Origin: Batillaria attramentaria
Lineage: Eukaryota > Mollusca > Gastropoda > Batillariidae
Direction: 5' to 3'
NCBI GenBank assembly: GCA_018292915.2
Contig: JACVVK020000209.1
Coordinates: forward strand, 286,001-350,000
Length of the DNA stretch: 64,000 bases
The notes under the pieces were generated by a model. It made no database searches and was not told where the DNA came from. It saw only the letters and a list, made by a program, of their open reading frames with translations. The position numbers and the translations under genes were made by a program. This document shows, piece after piece, positions 46,803 through 55,337 of the stretch. Each line of letters opens with the position of its first letter. The first letter of the stretch is position 1.

Positions 46803-49185
46803 GGGAACATTGCACATACTCCGTAAAGCACACTTTACATTGCATCTCCCAGTTCTCTTTTCAAAGCCTGCTTATCGTACTTTCAGATCAGTTCTGGCTG
46901 CTACACGTGAGAATCAGGCAGGAGTGAAAGTTTTTTTAACTGCTTTTTTTTTTTTTCCTCCGAGACAGAACATTGCCTACATGCAGCATCGGAGAGATCT
47001 GGAAATTTTCACATCACGGTGTTGGGAGAGATGGTGAATATTGATGGCAGCTGGGTACGTGACTAGCTTTTAATTTACACACTACACAGTGTGTTAACCC
47101 AGTATAGATATCTGACCTGTGTTGGAAAGTGCACAAGCATTCATTTCGTTTTCGTTTTCTTTGTTTTTTTTACCTTGGAGCACCAACACACAGTACATGT
47201 GTAAAGTTGAGATTCTCCAGTGAAGACAGGACAAAGTCTACAGTGGAGTCGCTGAACAGGTATTGCTGCAACACAGGTTTTATTATATATATATACAGTC
47301 CAGTCGAACCAGGGCATTTTCAGGATGAAGCTCTAACGCACTACATACATGTACATCAACTGCTCTGGGACTGAAGTGGTGTGTGTGTGTAGAGGGTGTG
47401 TGTGTGTGTGTGTGTGTGTGCGCGTGGGGTGTGTGTGCGTGTGCGAGCATTTGCATACATGACTCCCATGAGTGTGTGTGTGAGAGAGAGAGAGCGAGAA
47501 AGAGGGGGAAAGACAGCCCATGTATATAAACAGTAAAAATTATACACACGCATGGTTTTCTTTGCACAACAAACAGTGAAAAGAAAAAGAAGAGGACTAA
47601 GTCTATGACATCTGACAGAAGTGACATCTTCAATAAAAAATATTAAAAAAATTCACAATAACCCTCATTCACCCACCCTGAACTTGAAACAAGAGGAAGA
47701 AGAAGAAAATGAACCATACAGCGTAAGTTTTGTTATTTTCCTGGGGATGGAAGAGTGTGGTCGGGTGGCGCAGACTACTCAAGCTGACTCTGTGCTTCAG
47801 TACATGGCCGGCCTGACCACTGTGGGCATCCACCTCCTCAGGTAACAGGAGAAGGCCACACGTGCAGCAAACCGATCGACTCTCACGTGGCAATTTTTTG
47901 AACTTCAAGAACCTATGAAAAACGACAACCCCAAAACCACAAATGAAACCACAACAGCAAGAAAGAAGCACTATGATGAATCGAAGATTCTCGCATACTA
48001 CCTTACAGATGAGAAGAAAAAGCTGTACTCATCTAACCTTTTACGCAAAGCAGAATGGTCAAATGAAGTTTGTCCTCTGCTGTCAGTGTTGTCAGTTTCT
48101 GGACAAATGCACCTGTTTTTCTTGTCATCTGCCCACTGAAAAAAACTGCACTGCTTGCGGTCTCGAAAAGCTGAACAGGCAAAGAAATGCCTGCTGTTGG
48201 TGCCCTTCACATAGCGCTCAAACAGCAATGCAGGCCCTGAAGCAAGAACATACGTACATGTACAGGCATCAAATATCTATACTGGATACATAAAAATTAA
48301 ATCAAAGAGAAGTGAGAGAAATTAGTTTACTTTTTGTGAAAATGGGCAGTGGATGTCAAGCCTCCCCTGCACCAACAATGATTAGAACTATGCCGGTCGG
48401 GGTTCCTACCCCAGGGACTGAAACAGCAGTTGGTAGTCCCCCCCCCCTCCCCCCTTCACCCAGCAGACTTTTGCCCCGACTCCCCCCACCCCATCCGTGA
48501 TCTATTCCTAAATATTCTTGTCTTTGTTCCTACTCATGCGCACAACCTTCAAACGACAATGGTCAAACTGATGACCGTGGTCGTCGTCGTCGTCTGAAGA
48601 AGAAGTACCAAACTGCTCTCTAAACGTGTTTCACACAACGTGTTTCACGGTATTGTCGTACAACCAGGGACTTACATCTGTAAGTCTCTGGTACAATTCA
48701 GGGGTCCTACTAATTACCGAAAACAACTCTTAATACGCGTAGAACGCAGTTAAAACATAGAAATAACAACACACAAACATGATTAAAGGTAAAAAAAAGA
48801 GGCATTAAACTAGTTTAAAGGAAAAAAGTACTTATTCACTCCAAGAGAACACGACGAAATGAACGTATCTCCCAAGGGAAGCGACTCTGGTCCGGACTGG
48901 TTATTTTCTGCAATATCACCTTTTTTTCCTTTTAGCTTTTTTTAAGGCCACTTTTTTCACCTTTAATCATGTTTGTGTGATGTTATTTCTATGTTTGAAC
49001 CGCGTTCTATCCGTATTAAGAGTTGTTTTCGGTCGTTTCGTTGTTTTCGGTAATTAGTTGGACCGCAATTCAGTGCCGAGAACTGTGCACGCTGTATACA
49101 TTTACACCATACCATGAGGACAGGACGGAACGTTTGTAGCACTCCCGTTCAAGACCACGTCCACGTTGTGGTCAGATGACGCCAT
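39697..49185 (-). CDS. ZCCHC4: ZCCHC4, 28S rRNA N6-adenosine methyltransferase, complete (gene span)
   Basis: Twelve coding exons (listed separately) join in consistent phase to 480 residues; the human protein is about 513. The family methylates one adenosine of 28S rRNA to m6A using S-adenosylmethionine, in the nucleus/nucleolus. Domains in order: GRF zinc finger with C22, H24, C45 and C54 (SCPHG ... FFACSAFRDRKQCSFFQW); Rossmann-like methyltransferase with LCVGAP, LLLDLD, YNMFNHHFFD and the DPPF catalytic motif at 269-272; LPILWFFPYFMEKRI; a DHHC-like Cys/His cluster 370-428; a CCHC knuckle at 436-449 (CHVCGALDHKRRDC); and a short Lys/Arg tail likely to be a nuclear signal. All key motifs are intact, so the gene looks functional. 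It lies on the same strand as the STAP-like gene, 9.3 kb upstream of it. Confidence 0.96.
40161..40233 (-). CDS. ZCCHC4: ZCCHC4 exon 11 (CCHC zinc knuckle)
   Basis: 73 nt, acceptor tttttttcag, donor GTACTT. Encodes the knuckle CHVCGALDHKRRDC (C-x2-C-x4-H-x4-C). Confidence 0.95.
40398..40521 (-). CDS. ZCCHC4: ZCCHC4 exon 10 (DHHC-like zinc cluster)
   Basis: 124 nt, acceptor gtgtgttttcag, donor GTACAT. Encodes THCDLCKRCVKASRIHCSTC and NTCDLPSHICG. The downstream GTACAT donor is required by phase; GTTCAA nearer the Cys cluster would shift the frame. Confidence 0.92.
40827..42573 (+). mobile_element. 1.75-kb TIR element made of alternating 147/157-bp repeats
   Basis: Ends are inverted 14-mers (TTGGCTCACTTGTG at 40827-40840; its complement at 42560-42573). 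The body holds about 11 units, each with CCTTGACCTTG and often a facing GGTCAAGGTCA. Unit anchors at 41585, 41732, 41889, 42036, 42193 and 42340 alternate by 147 and 157 bp (304-bp higher-order period). A (CAGA)n tract precedes the right end. No coding capacity, so it is non-autonomous. It sits in ZCCHC4 intron 9. Confidence 0.75.
42944..43019 (-). CDS. ZCCHC4: ZCCHC4 exon 9 (Cys cluster)
   Basis: 76 nt, acceptor tttccacag, donor GTCAGT. Encodes CEVCQRYSASENKHCDKCQR then CTSK, the first half of the DHHC-like zinc cluster. Confidence 0.94.
43085..43205 (-). mobile_element. SINE family A, diverged
   Basis: GAGCCAGCACAAATTTTGGG, CTCGAACTCATGACCCGAGC and CTATCCCAGCTCCCC remain; the tail is eroded. 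In ZCCHC4 intron 8, close to exon 9. Confidence 0.65.
44459..44580 (-). CDS. ZCCHC4: ZCCHC4 exon 8
   Basis: 122 nt, acceptor ctcgttgcag, donor GTGAGA. Encodes VDYDNHTLFNTKGGKKKGSP and VRIFTNI. Confidence 0.95.
44984..45075 (-). CDS. ZCCHC4: ZCCHC4 exon 7
   Basis: 92 nt, acceptor ctgattcag, donor GTATGG. Encodes ASLPILWFFPYFMEKRI and PSLTMLDYK, strongly conserved in the family. Confidence 0.95.
45701..45914 (-). CDS. ZCCHC4: ZCCHC4 exon 6 (DPPF catalytic exon)
   Basis: 214 nt, acceptor tctcctccag, donor GTTTGT. Encodes YNMFNHHFFDLRGESIFKSF and LVTDPPFGGMVEAL; DPPF is the N6-adenine methyltransferase motif. Confidence 0.96.
46568..46649 (-). CDS. ZCCHC4: ZCCHC4 exon 5
   Basis: 82 nt, acceptor ttttttttcag, donor GTGAGA. 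Encodes IHEAFTLKHKDGQTSV and SLLLDLDSRY, the second strand of the fold with its acidic SAM-ribose contact. Confidence 0.93.
46738..46802 (+). repeat. (CA)n and (TA)n
   Basis: CA run followed by ATATAT, in ZCCHC4 intron 4. Confidence 0.95.
47174..47265 (-). CDS. ZCCHC4: ZCCHC4 exon 4 (SAM-binding strand)
   Basis: 92 nt, acceptor ctgtgttgcag, donor GTAAAA. Encodes QYLFSDSTVDFVLSSL and HVLCVGAPR, the glycine-containing first strand of the methyltransferase fold. Confidence 0.94.
47720..47912 (-). CDS. ZCCHC4: ZCCHC4 exon 3
   Basis: 193 nt, acceptor gtttttcatag, donor GTATGG. Encodes FLKFKKLPRESRSVCCTCG, a Cys pair, a His-containing segment and LRHPTTLFHPQENNKTYA. Confidence 0.93.
48002..48236 (-). 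CDS. ZCCHC4: ZCCHC4 exon 2 (GRF zinc finger)
   Basis: 235 nt, acceptor tgcttcag. Encodes RYVKGTNSRHFFACSAF and CSFFQWADD. Two donors overlap; the one at GTAGTA is needed to keep phase with exon 3, while GTAAGG five bases earlier has the better consensus but breaks the frame. Confidence 0.9.
48703..49064. mobile_element. Fold-back (long-TIR) element in ZCCHC4 intron 1
   Basis: Arms of about 100 bp are inverted copies: left GGTCCTACTAATTACCGAAA through CATGATTAAAGG, right CCTTTAATCATG through CGGTAATTAGTTGGACC, roughly 90% alike. The centre is A/T-rich. It ends 48 bp from exon 1. Confidence 0.7.
49113..49185 (-). CDS. ZCCHC4: ZCCHC4 exon 1 (start)
   Basis: 73 nt from ATG to donor GTATGG. Encodes MASSDHNVDVVLNG and ends SCPHG, which supplies the first two ligands (Cys22, His24) of the GRF finger and joins in phase 1 to PALLFERYV. 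Confidence 0.92.
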
Positions 49186-50559
49186 TTAGGACAGGCGGTG
49201 GTTGACTTCAGTGCCTAGTAGAGTCACGTATAGCAGAGTCAGTCGACATCAAACCATAAACAGTAAATAGATCAAACTCAGCGGGGCTACTCCCAGCAGC
49301 CACAGTACAGCAACCATTCGCTACTCGTGCGGGCGTGTAATGGACTGACAACCGGAAGCACGCTACAGGCCACCAATGCAAATTTCAAGAAAATACATAT
49401 TCCTGTTAAACATAATATTGCGTATGACACCATACAATATGTTTTAAAATTCACCAAACAAATAACAAAAATCCAGCAGCCAAAGACTCTTGTATAGAGT
49501 AAATTTCAACAAATTCCTTTTTTTTTTGCACTGTTAGCAGCGACCACATACCGCCTCATTCTCTGTCGTCTGCTAGCTCTTGCGCCAGCCGAATACATGA
49601 TGAATACAAATAGTCCACAAGCCAAGCTCATTTTCCCCTATTTTTACTATTACCTGGCATGAAACTTATTTACACATTCAAGAAAAAGCCCCAGATTGCC
49701 ATTTTTTTAGTCTGCACACAAATTTAATTAAAAAGGGGCAAAAATTTTGCTATATTTAGCCGGCGTCACTGAGTAGTTGTAAGACTTGGTACATGTAGTG
49801 TATTCGGTTACGGCAGCAGTCCTGTGTTGATAGCCTGAAACAAAATGTGAAAACTGCTTGTGATGAGAAAGCAGAAATGGTGGGATTACCCAGCAGCTAT
49901 TTATATATTTGAATACTGACTGAACCTGGCCACATGCTCACAGTGAAAGGCTGGGTGCTTTAGTAGTGTAAGAAGTATGGTGGAATTTGATCTGAGGAGA
50001 TGACAGTGATGTAACTGAAATAAGCAGCTGGTAGCTTGCTTTGTGTTAATGGCATAGACAGGTTTCTATAGTTTAGGGTGAGGGGTCATGTGCAGTTTCT
50101 ATTTGGCTACACAGCACATGTAGGGATATGGCGGCTACACAGCTCATATACGTATATGCTACTTATGTTCAAGGAAAATGCTATATTAAACATAACGCTG
50201 CCTATGACACGGTCAATATGCCTTGATATTAAAAATATAAAAAAAAATCAAGGGAAAATTTAAACAAATTCCAGTATTCCACTTTTTAATAGGCTAGTAG
50301 CAACAACCAAACCCCTATTTTTTTTATTTTTATTTTTTACAATACAAAACATCACAGTGTGTGCAAGAATACATCCTGATGTCAATGATACATGTTTCCA
50401 GTGCAAAAAATACAATACAATACAATACAATACAATACAATACAATACAATACAATACAGAGACACTGAGACAACAATCAAAACGCCATGAATAGCAATA
50501 CTGCGCGCGCGTACTTTGTGTCTGTCCTAAAAGGAAACTGAAGATGAAAATCATGGGTC
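49186..50559. other. ZCCHC4 upstream region
   Basis: A/T-rich and without a recognised gene. No TATA box at a convincing distance from the ZCCHC4 ATG. The promoter is expected here. Confidence 0.5.
50407..50459 (+). repeat. (ATACA)n pentanucleotide microsatellite
   Basis: About 10 perfect AATAC units; the only clear pentamer array here. Confidence 0.95.
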
Positions 50560-50880
50560 AGTCGACATAAGTATCTGACAACGTGCAGGAACCGATATGC
50601 TGGGCGTTGATATCCCGGCTGCAAAAGTGTTAAGCGAGAGTAAACACTGTCTGTCGCATTCACCCAAGTATTTAGGTTTTAAGCGTTACAAACTTTACAA
50701 AATCCACTCTACTACAATCACCACAGACATCTGGAAGAAAGAGCATCAGTTTTGGCTTAAAGGAAACCACTTCAGTCGACATAAGTATCTGACAACGTGC
50801 AGGAAACCGATATACTGGGCGTTGATATCCCGGCTGCAAAAGTGTAAAGCGAGAGTAAACACTGTCTGTCTGAGCGTGCG
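50560..50880 (+). repeat. Local tandem duplication upstream of the GPCR
   Basis: About 100 bp (CAGTCGACATAAGTATCTGA ... GAGAGTAAACACTGTCTGTC) appears at 50560-50660 and again 212 bp later at 50772-50872 with few differences. Confidence 0.85.
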
Positions 50881-51049
50881 CACACCACGGTTTACTAGCG
50901 GAAACAACGCTTCGTATAGTTCGAAGAATTGATAGCTTGTCAACACAACATGTTCACTGACTCTCGGTGGATAAGCGCGGGCTGGTCGAACTGGTTCTTT
51001 CTCATCTGATTTCAGTGAAGAAGACAAAAAAGTCGCCATCTGTTGAGAG

Positions 51050-51128
51050 GTAAGCCATGAACGAAGACTGATTTCACGACAATGAATAGTTTAGTGATTT
51101 TTCCATTTGTGTCAGTCGGAGGTAGCGC

Positions 51129-51174
<46 letters not shown>

Positions 51175-51182
51175 TGTGGTGT

Positions 51183-51217
<35 letters not shown>

Positions 51218-51574
51218 TATTGTGCATCAGTGTGACTTTGGGCGGGGAATCTGGTGTTTATAGAGCTCTTTCACTTTTCGTATCACGTGGTACACATGCT
51301 GGCCAGGACAATAGAAATACCATGGACAGCTGGTGGACAAACAAAACCGTCCCCATTGGAAAAGCACGGGGCTGCCCGCCACGCACGTTTTGATGACGTA
51401 ACGCACAAGAGCTCAATACGCTTCGTTGATAGTCACATTGAAAGCCTAATTACTACAATAAATATAATTGTCTTGTCATTTTTTTTTGGGGGGGGGGGGG
51501 GGTTAAGGGCAGCTTAACCCTTCTCCTAAAAAAAAAAAAAAAAAAAAAATCGTCCATTTTTCAAATTGTTGCAG
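51050..51574 (+). other. Probable 5' UTR intron of the GPCR gene
   Basis: A strong donor (GAGAG|GTAAGC at 51050) is followed 525 bases later by an acceptor tttcaaattgttgcag directly before the GPCR ATG. The interval contains (GT)n at 51136-51216 and a poly-T/G/A stretch. The coding-exon boundary exactly at ATG is common in intron-in-5'UTR GPCR genes. The upstream exon's start is not identifiable. Confidence 0.55.
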
Positions 51575-52660
51575 ATGAATTCCAACAATCTGACCGACGG
51601 TAATGTAACAAGCGGATATAATGAGACCAACACGACCGATAACTACAGCGACGACTACTACTACTACGACGATGGGCTAGAACAGTTTTGGGTGGACAAG
51701 ATTCGGACACTGTGGCAAGTGTTCGGCCCCAGCATTCTGATTGTTGGAACTTTTAGCAACGTGATGGTCCTTCTCATTTTGCGTAAGTTGGTCTCTGAAG
51801 CGTCTGCGTTCCCCCTGTTCTTCATGGCTCTGGCTGTCAGCGACCTGCTGCTGCTCTACTTTTCCCTCTTGCCTCGCTGGGTCGGCGAGCAGTTTGGCCA
51901 CTGGTTGACGGATGGCAGCGAAACCGCCTGCAAGTGCATAATGTGGCTGGAATTCTCACTGACGTCACTGTCAGCCTGGCTTCTCGTGGCCATGACTGCC
52001 CAGAGAGCGCTGAACGTGGCCTGGCCTCTGAAGTTGAAGACGGTCAGGCCCCGCAGACAAGCTCTCCTGACGGTGCTTGTTTTGGCCGTGGCCAGCTTCG
52101 TTTTCAACTCACCCGCCTTGTTCCGCGTGACGACACACGACCCCAACACCTCCTGCTGGTGGGAGGTTGACTTCGAGACGCACACTCGCCCTGCGCTGAA
52201 CTGGGCTGAGATTATCCTGAACTCCCTTCTGCCTTCCATCATCATGATCGTCTGCAACTGCCTCATGGTCCGCGCGATGATGCTGTCATCGAGAAGGGCG
52301 AGCATCCGGTCCAGGTCCAGGAGTGCCAACCTGAGAGGCGGCGCCCTTTCTCAGGTGACCCTGACCTTGATCTTAGTGTCCCTCGTCTTCATCGTGCTGA
52401 CCCTGCCGATGTACATCACGCAGATCATTCTGGAGGAGACCCCAGAGCTGCAGTTCGATGGGCCTTTCCAGATCTGGTACAACATCACATCTGTGATGTG
52501 GATCTGTAACAGCGCCGTCAACTTCTTTCTCTACGTCATGACCGGGTCCAGATTCAGAAAAGAAGGCAAAAGGCTGTTCACCAGATCTGAGGGAAGCTTC
52601 AGCCAGACCAGCAGCACACTCGACAGAGGCTCCATAAAGATGAGGAAAACAGGTGTCTGA
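51575..52660 (+). CDS. Class A (rhodopsin-like) GPCR, lophotrochozoan orphan type
   Basis: 361 residues in one coding exon; seven-helix plasma-membrane receptor. The extracellular N-tail has five N-glycosylation sequons (N5, N10, N16, N19, N23) and a Tyr/Asp-rich run (about 24-33) suited to tyrosine sulfation. TM1 about 48-70 carries Asn62; TM2 79-99 has LAVSD (Asp90). TM3 119-145 starts at a CKC pair (Cys119/121), with Cys194 in loop 2 as the expected disulfide partner. TM4 is about 163-183, TM5 211-234, TM6 260-283 (LTLPMY) and TM7 298-321. The DRY motif reads AQRA and NPxxY reads NSAVNFFLY, followed by helix-8 residues FRKEGKR. The pattern resembles FMRFamide/neuropeptide-receptor-like mollusc expansions; the ligand cannot be told. 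The ATG was chosen over an upstream TTG because a splice acceptor (tttcaaattgttgcag) ends directly before it. Confidence 0.95.
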   Translation: MNSNNLTDGNVTSGYNETNTTDNYSDDYYYYDDGLEQFWVDKIRTLWQVFGPSILIVGTFSNVMVLLILRKLVSEASAFPLFFMALAVSDLLLLYFSLLPRWVGEQFGHWLTDGSETACKCIMWLEFSLTSLSAWLLVAMTAQRALNVAWPLKLKTVRPRRQALLTVLVLAVASFVFNSPALFRVTTHDPNTSCWWEVDFETHTRPALNWAEIILNSLLPSIIMIVCNCLMVRAMMLSSRRASIRSRSRSANLRGGALSQVTLTLILVSLVFIVLTLPMYITQIILEETPELQFDGPFQIWYNITSVMWICNSAVNFFLYVMTGSRFRKEGKRLFTRSEGSFSQTSSTLDRGSIKMRKTGV

Positions 52661-52707
52661 AGACTTTCACTTGGAGGAGCAAAGAAGAAGAAGAGACTGT
52701 TTTGGCT

Positions 52708-52957
52708 TTAACCCTTTCTACACTGACGCTACCAGTATACGTCCGGCACCAACCGCCTGCATCCCGTAATGACATTGCACCATGAGGGGGGAAAATGATT
52801 TTATATTTAGAGGAAGTGTTGTTTAGATGTTGTACTTTACTTTGACATCACCTGCAGCAAGTTGTCAAGGAAACCTGACAGCAGCCGTGTTAAACAGGGA
52901 GATAACGTGTAAACAAACTGTTACAACTATAGTAGTAGCTCGGGTAGAATGAGTTAA
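52708..52957. mobile_element. TTAA-ended MITE-like element after the GPCR
   Basis: Begins TTAACCCTTTCTACACTGA and ends GTAGAATGAGTTAA, imperfect inverted termini with TTAA at both ends, 250 bp, no ORF. Starts 48 bp after the GPCR stop, so it may form part of the 3' UTR. Confidence 0.55.
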
Positions 52958-53633
52958 AGGTCTGCAATCTCAGCAAAAAGCCGCAAACATTGCGTTTTTA
53001 AAACTGTGACTCCTTCGACTGCGCAAAATCCAGGCAACTCTGTCACAGTTGCAGAGTTTTCAGCGCTTCGGGGACCATTATAAAACTAGAGCACGAGTTT
53101 GCCGTGACATTATTTGGCTTTTGGTCAAGGAGCGAGACACATCGCTACAGTGTCTAGCGGATGTTGAGTGCTGCACGATCATTCTCGCTCAGTGTCAAAA
53201 CGCAAACTGAGCTGTGAAATCAGGCTGCCCTTGGCTTTTATAGGAGTTTTAGCGACGCTGAAAACTCTGCAACTGTGACAGAGTTGAGTGTGCTTGCACG
53301 GTCGACTCTGTAATTTTTTTTTCACACTTCAGAAACTTTTTGTTGGGAGCTTAGATCTTTAAGGGAGGACAGAAAACTAACGAAAAGATCTCAAGAAGAC
53401 GACGACCAAGGGAGGGAAGGAAGGAAGGAAGACCAGTGGAAGCTTTGTACATACATGAATGCCAGAGCAGTTGTGGTAGCATACGGTAAGATGTGTTTGA
53501 CAGCAACAACAGCAGCGACAAAGAGAAGCCTCTCAGAATAGCACTGAACCTCCCGCGCTCTCTTCGCTACCAACGATCAAGCGCAGCTAAACTACTTCCA
53601 AAATCTCACCCCTATTTCCATCCCTCCCCCATG

Positions 53634-53755
53634 TATGCTCGGGTCGTGAGTTCGAATCCCGGCTGGGGCCAAATATTTGTGCTGGCTTTTTCATCATTTG
53701 TTGCACCGTCTTTGATATCACCCGTATGTGGTGGAAAAGGACGTTAAACTCCTTA
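53634..53755 (+). mobile_element. SINE family A, 5'-truncated
   Basis: Starts at box B (GTGAGTTCGAATCCCGGCTG) and runs to TGGTGGAAAAGGACGTTAAA. Followed by poly-C. Confidence 0.75.
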
Positions 53756-53871
53756 ACACCCCCCCCCCCGCCCCCCCCCCTCCCCCATGCCCCATCCTTG
53801 CTCCATACTCAAAAATGAGCCACATAATTGTCGGCCTCTTACTGGCAACGTATATCATCGCTGTACATATG

Positions 53872-53963
53872 TTAACTCTTTGACGACGAAGCACAATTTC
53901 TAACACGCGATTTCCTATAGGAAATCGCGTGTTAGAAATTGTGCTTCGTCATCAAAGAGTTAA
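53872..53963. mobile_element. 92-bp palindrome with TTAA ends (copy 2)
   Basis: Same 92-bp sequence as 10100-10191 with one G-to-A change near the right end (GTCATC). Lies between the GPCR and SLC22 genes. Confidence 0.85.
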
Positions 53964-54243
53964 GCAGCATTATGACCCACTTACCTTTATCTCCAGTGAG
54001 AACGGGAAAAAAAACACGTTATTATGACGTTCAAATACTGACGGGTCCGCTTATCAATTTGTCGTTCACGGAAGTTCATTCATCCGGTTTCAAAAGAGTA
54101 AACTGATGACATGTGTGCTTGTTTAAATGTGCGTGGGTCATTCTTGTGTTTATAACGCCAGAACATGTGTATGAGTGCGTTATCTTAATCGTACAATGCT
54201 TAATGAGGCTTCTTTGTATCACGCCCATGCCGCTCTCTGTCCT

Positions 54244-54247
<4 letters not shown>

Positions 54248-54274
<27 letters not shown>

Positions 54275-54292
54275 GTCTGTCCGGGGTGTCTG

Positions 54293-54386
<94 letters not shown>
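54248..54386 (+). repeat. (CT)n and (CA)n compound array
   Basis: CT runs split by GTCTGTCCGGGGTGTCTGTC, then CA. Confidence 0.95.
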
Positions 54387-54388
<2 letters not shown>

Positions 54389-54582
54389 CCTGCACTTAAA
54401 TCATGTTTATTCCGGTGATTTGTCACACCCGTCTGTAGAACCTCACACAGCTTACAATTCAGCGTACAATACAATTCATGCTTGTAATTACTGCAATAAA
54501 TTATACAATGACCCAGCTGTAAAACTATGACGAAAATAAAATTTCGTTTGAAAAAAATAGTGCAGTCTATTTGCCTTCAAAA

Positions 54583-54587
54583 TGTGT

Positions 54588-54638
<51 letters not shown>
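54583..54638 (+). repeat. (GT)n then poly-G
   Basis: Short GT run followed by about 37 G residues next to a SINE tail. Confidence 0.9.
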
Positions 54639-54659
54639 AGATGGGTCGGAGGGTGAATG

Positions 54660-54795
54660 TTTGGGAGTTTGGGAATGTTTAGCGTCCTTTTCCACCCACA
54701 TGGGTGATATCAAAGACGGGGCAACGAGAGAAAGTCAGCCAGCACAAATATGATTATGTCCTCTGCTGGGGTTCAAACTCACCACCCGACCATAT
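54660..54795 (-). mobile_element. SINE family A, diverged
   Basis: TTTAGCGTCCTTTTCCACCC, GGGTGATATCAAAGACGGGG and a mutated box B region are recognisable. Confidence 0.65.
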
Positions 54796-55070
54796 ATGTG
54801 TGTGCGTGCGTGTGTGCATGTTTGACAAAGGGACCACTATTCAGGTAGTAGATGGTGTGGCTGGGTACTAAACTGAATAAGTACAAAATAAGATATGCTA
54901 AGGTAAGAAAAGATGAAAAAGAAACGAAACAAAACGAAAAAGAAAATTCGCCATTTCTTATCTAATTCTGCTCATCTTTTGCTGATAGTCCTGAATTACG
55001 CATACAGTACTTCTGAGCAGCTGCAGTGATTTCACGCTAATCAAGTTACTTTAATTCAGTATTACATCGT

Positions 55071-55337
55071 TCATTCCTGTTTCGACTGCATGGGAATAGC
55101 GGCGCCTGAAAGGTTAATAGTATCGGACTTGAGAATGCGTTCGGTGGTGCCAGAAGTGTCCCGCCCGGAGATGTCCGAAGAATGTGCAGTTTTGGACGGG
55201 ATGTACCAGGTCTCAAGGTCTGCCACGGTTTGGGGCAACTCGCGCCCCATACTCTCTGGCAGTGAGCGAATGATAATCAGTATCAGCATGTTGCACGTGC
55301 CAAATATGGCGCCTGGTGCCCAGATCACGTGATCCGC
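55071..55337 (-). CDS. SLC22-like: SLC22-like terminal exon (TM12 and C-tail)
   Basis: 267 nt ending TGA, acceptor tcctgcacag. Encodes TM12 then SLPESMGRELPQTVADLETW, a conserved C-terminal element (LPET-like), and a Ser/Thr-rich tail. A variant poly(A) hexamer ATTAAA lies 16 bases after the stop. Confidence 0.94.
   Translation of the reverse strand, partial: ADHVIWAPGAIFGTCNMLILIIIRSLPESMGRELPQTVADLETWYIPSKTAHSSDISGRDTSGTTERILKSDTINLSGAAIPMQSKQE

Noticed and set aside
48001..48007. Consensus donor GTAAGG for ZCCHC4 exon 2
   Set aside because: Breaks phase with exon 3; GTAGTA five bases on restores SSVRFLKFKKLP.
48560..48640. Acidic minus-strand ORF (GTSSSDDDDDHG) considered as ZCCHC4 exon 1
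   Set aside because: Lacks the GRF cysteine; the segment at 49113-49185 gives SCPHG with correct phase and an ATG.
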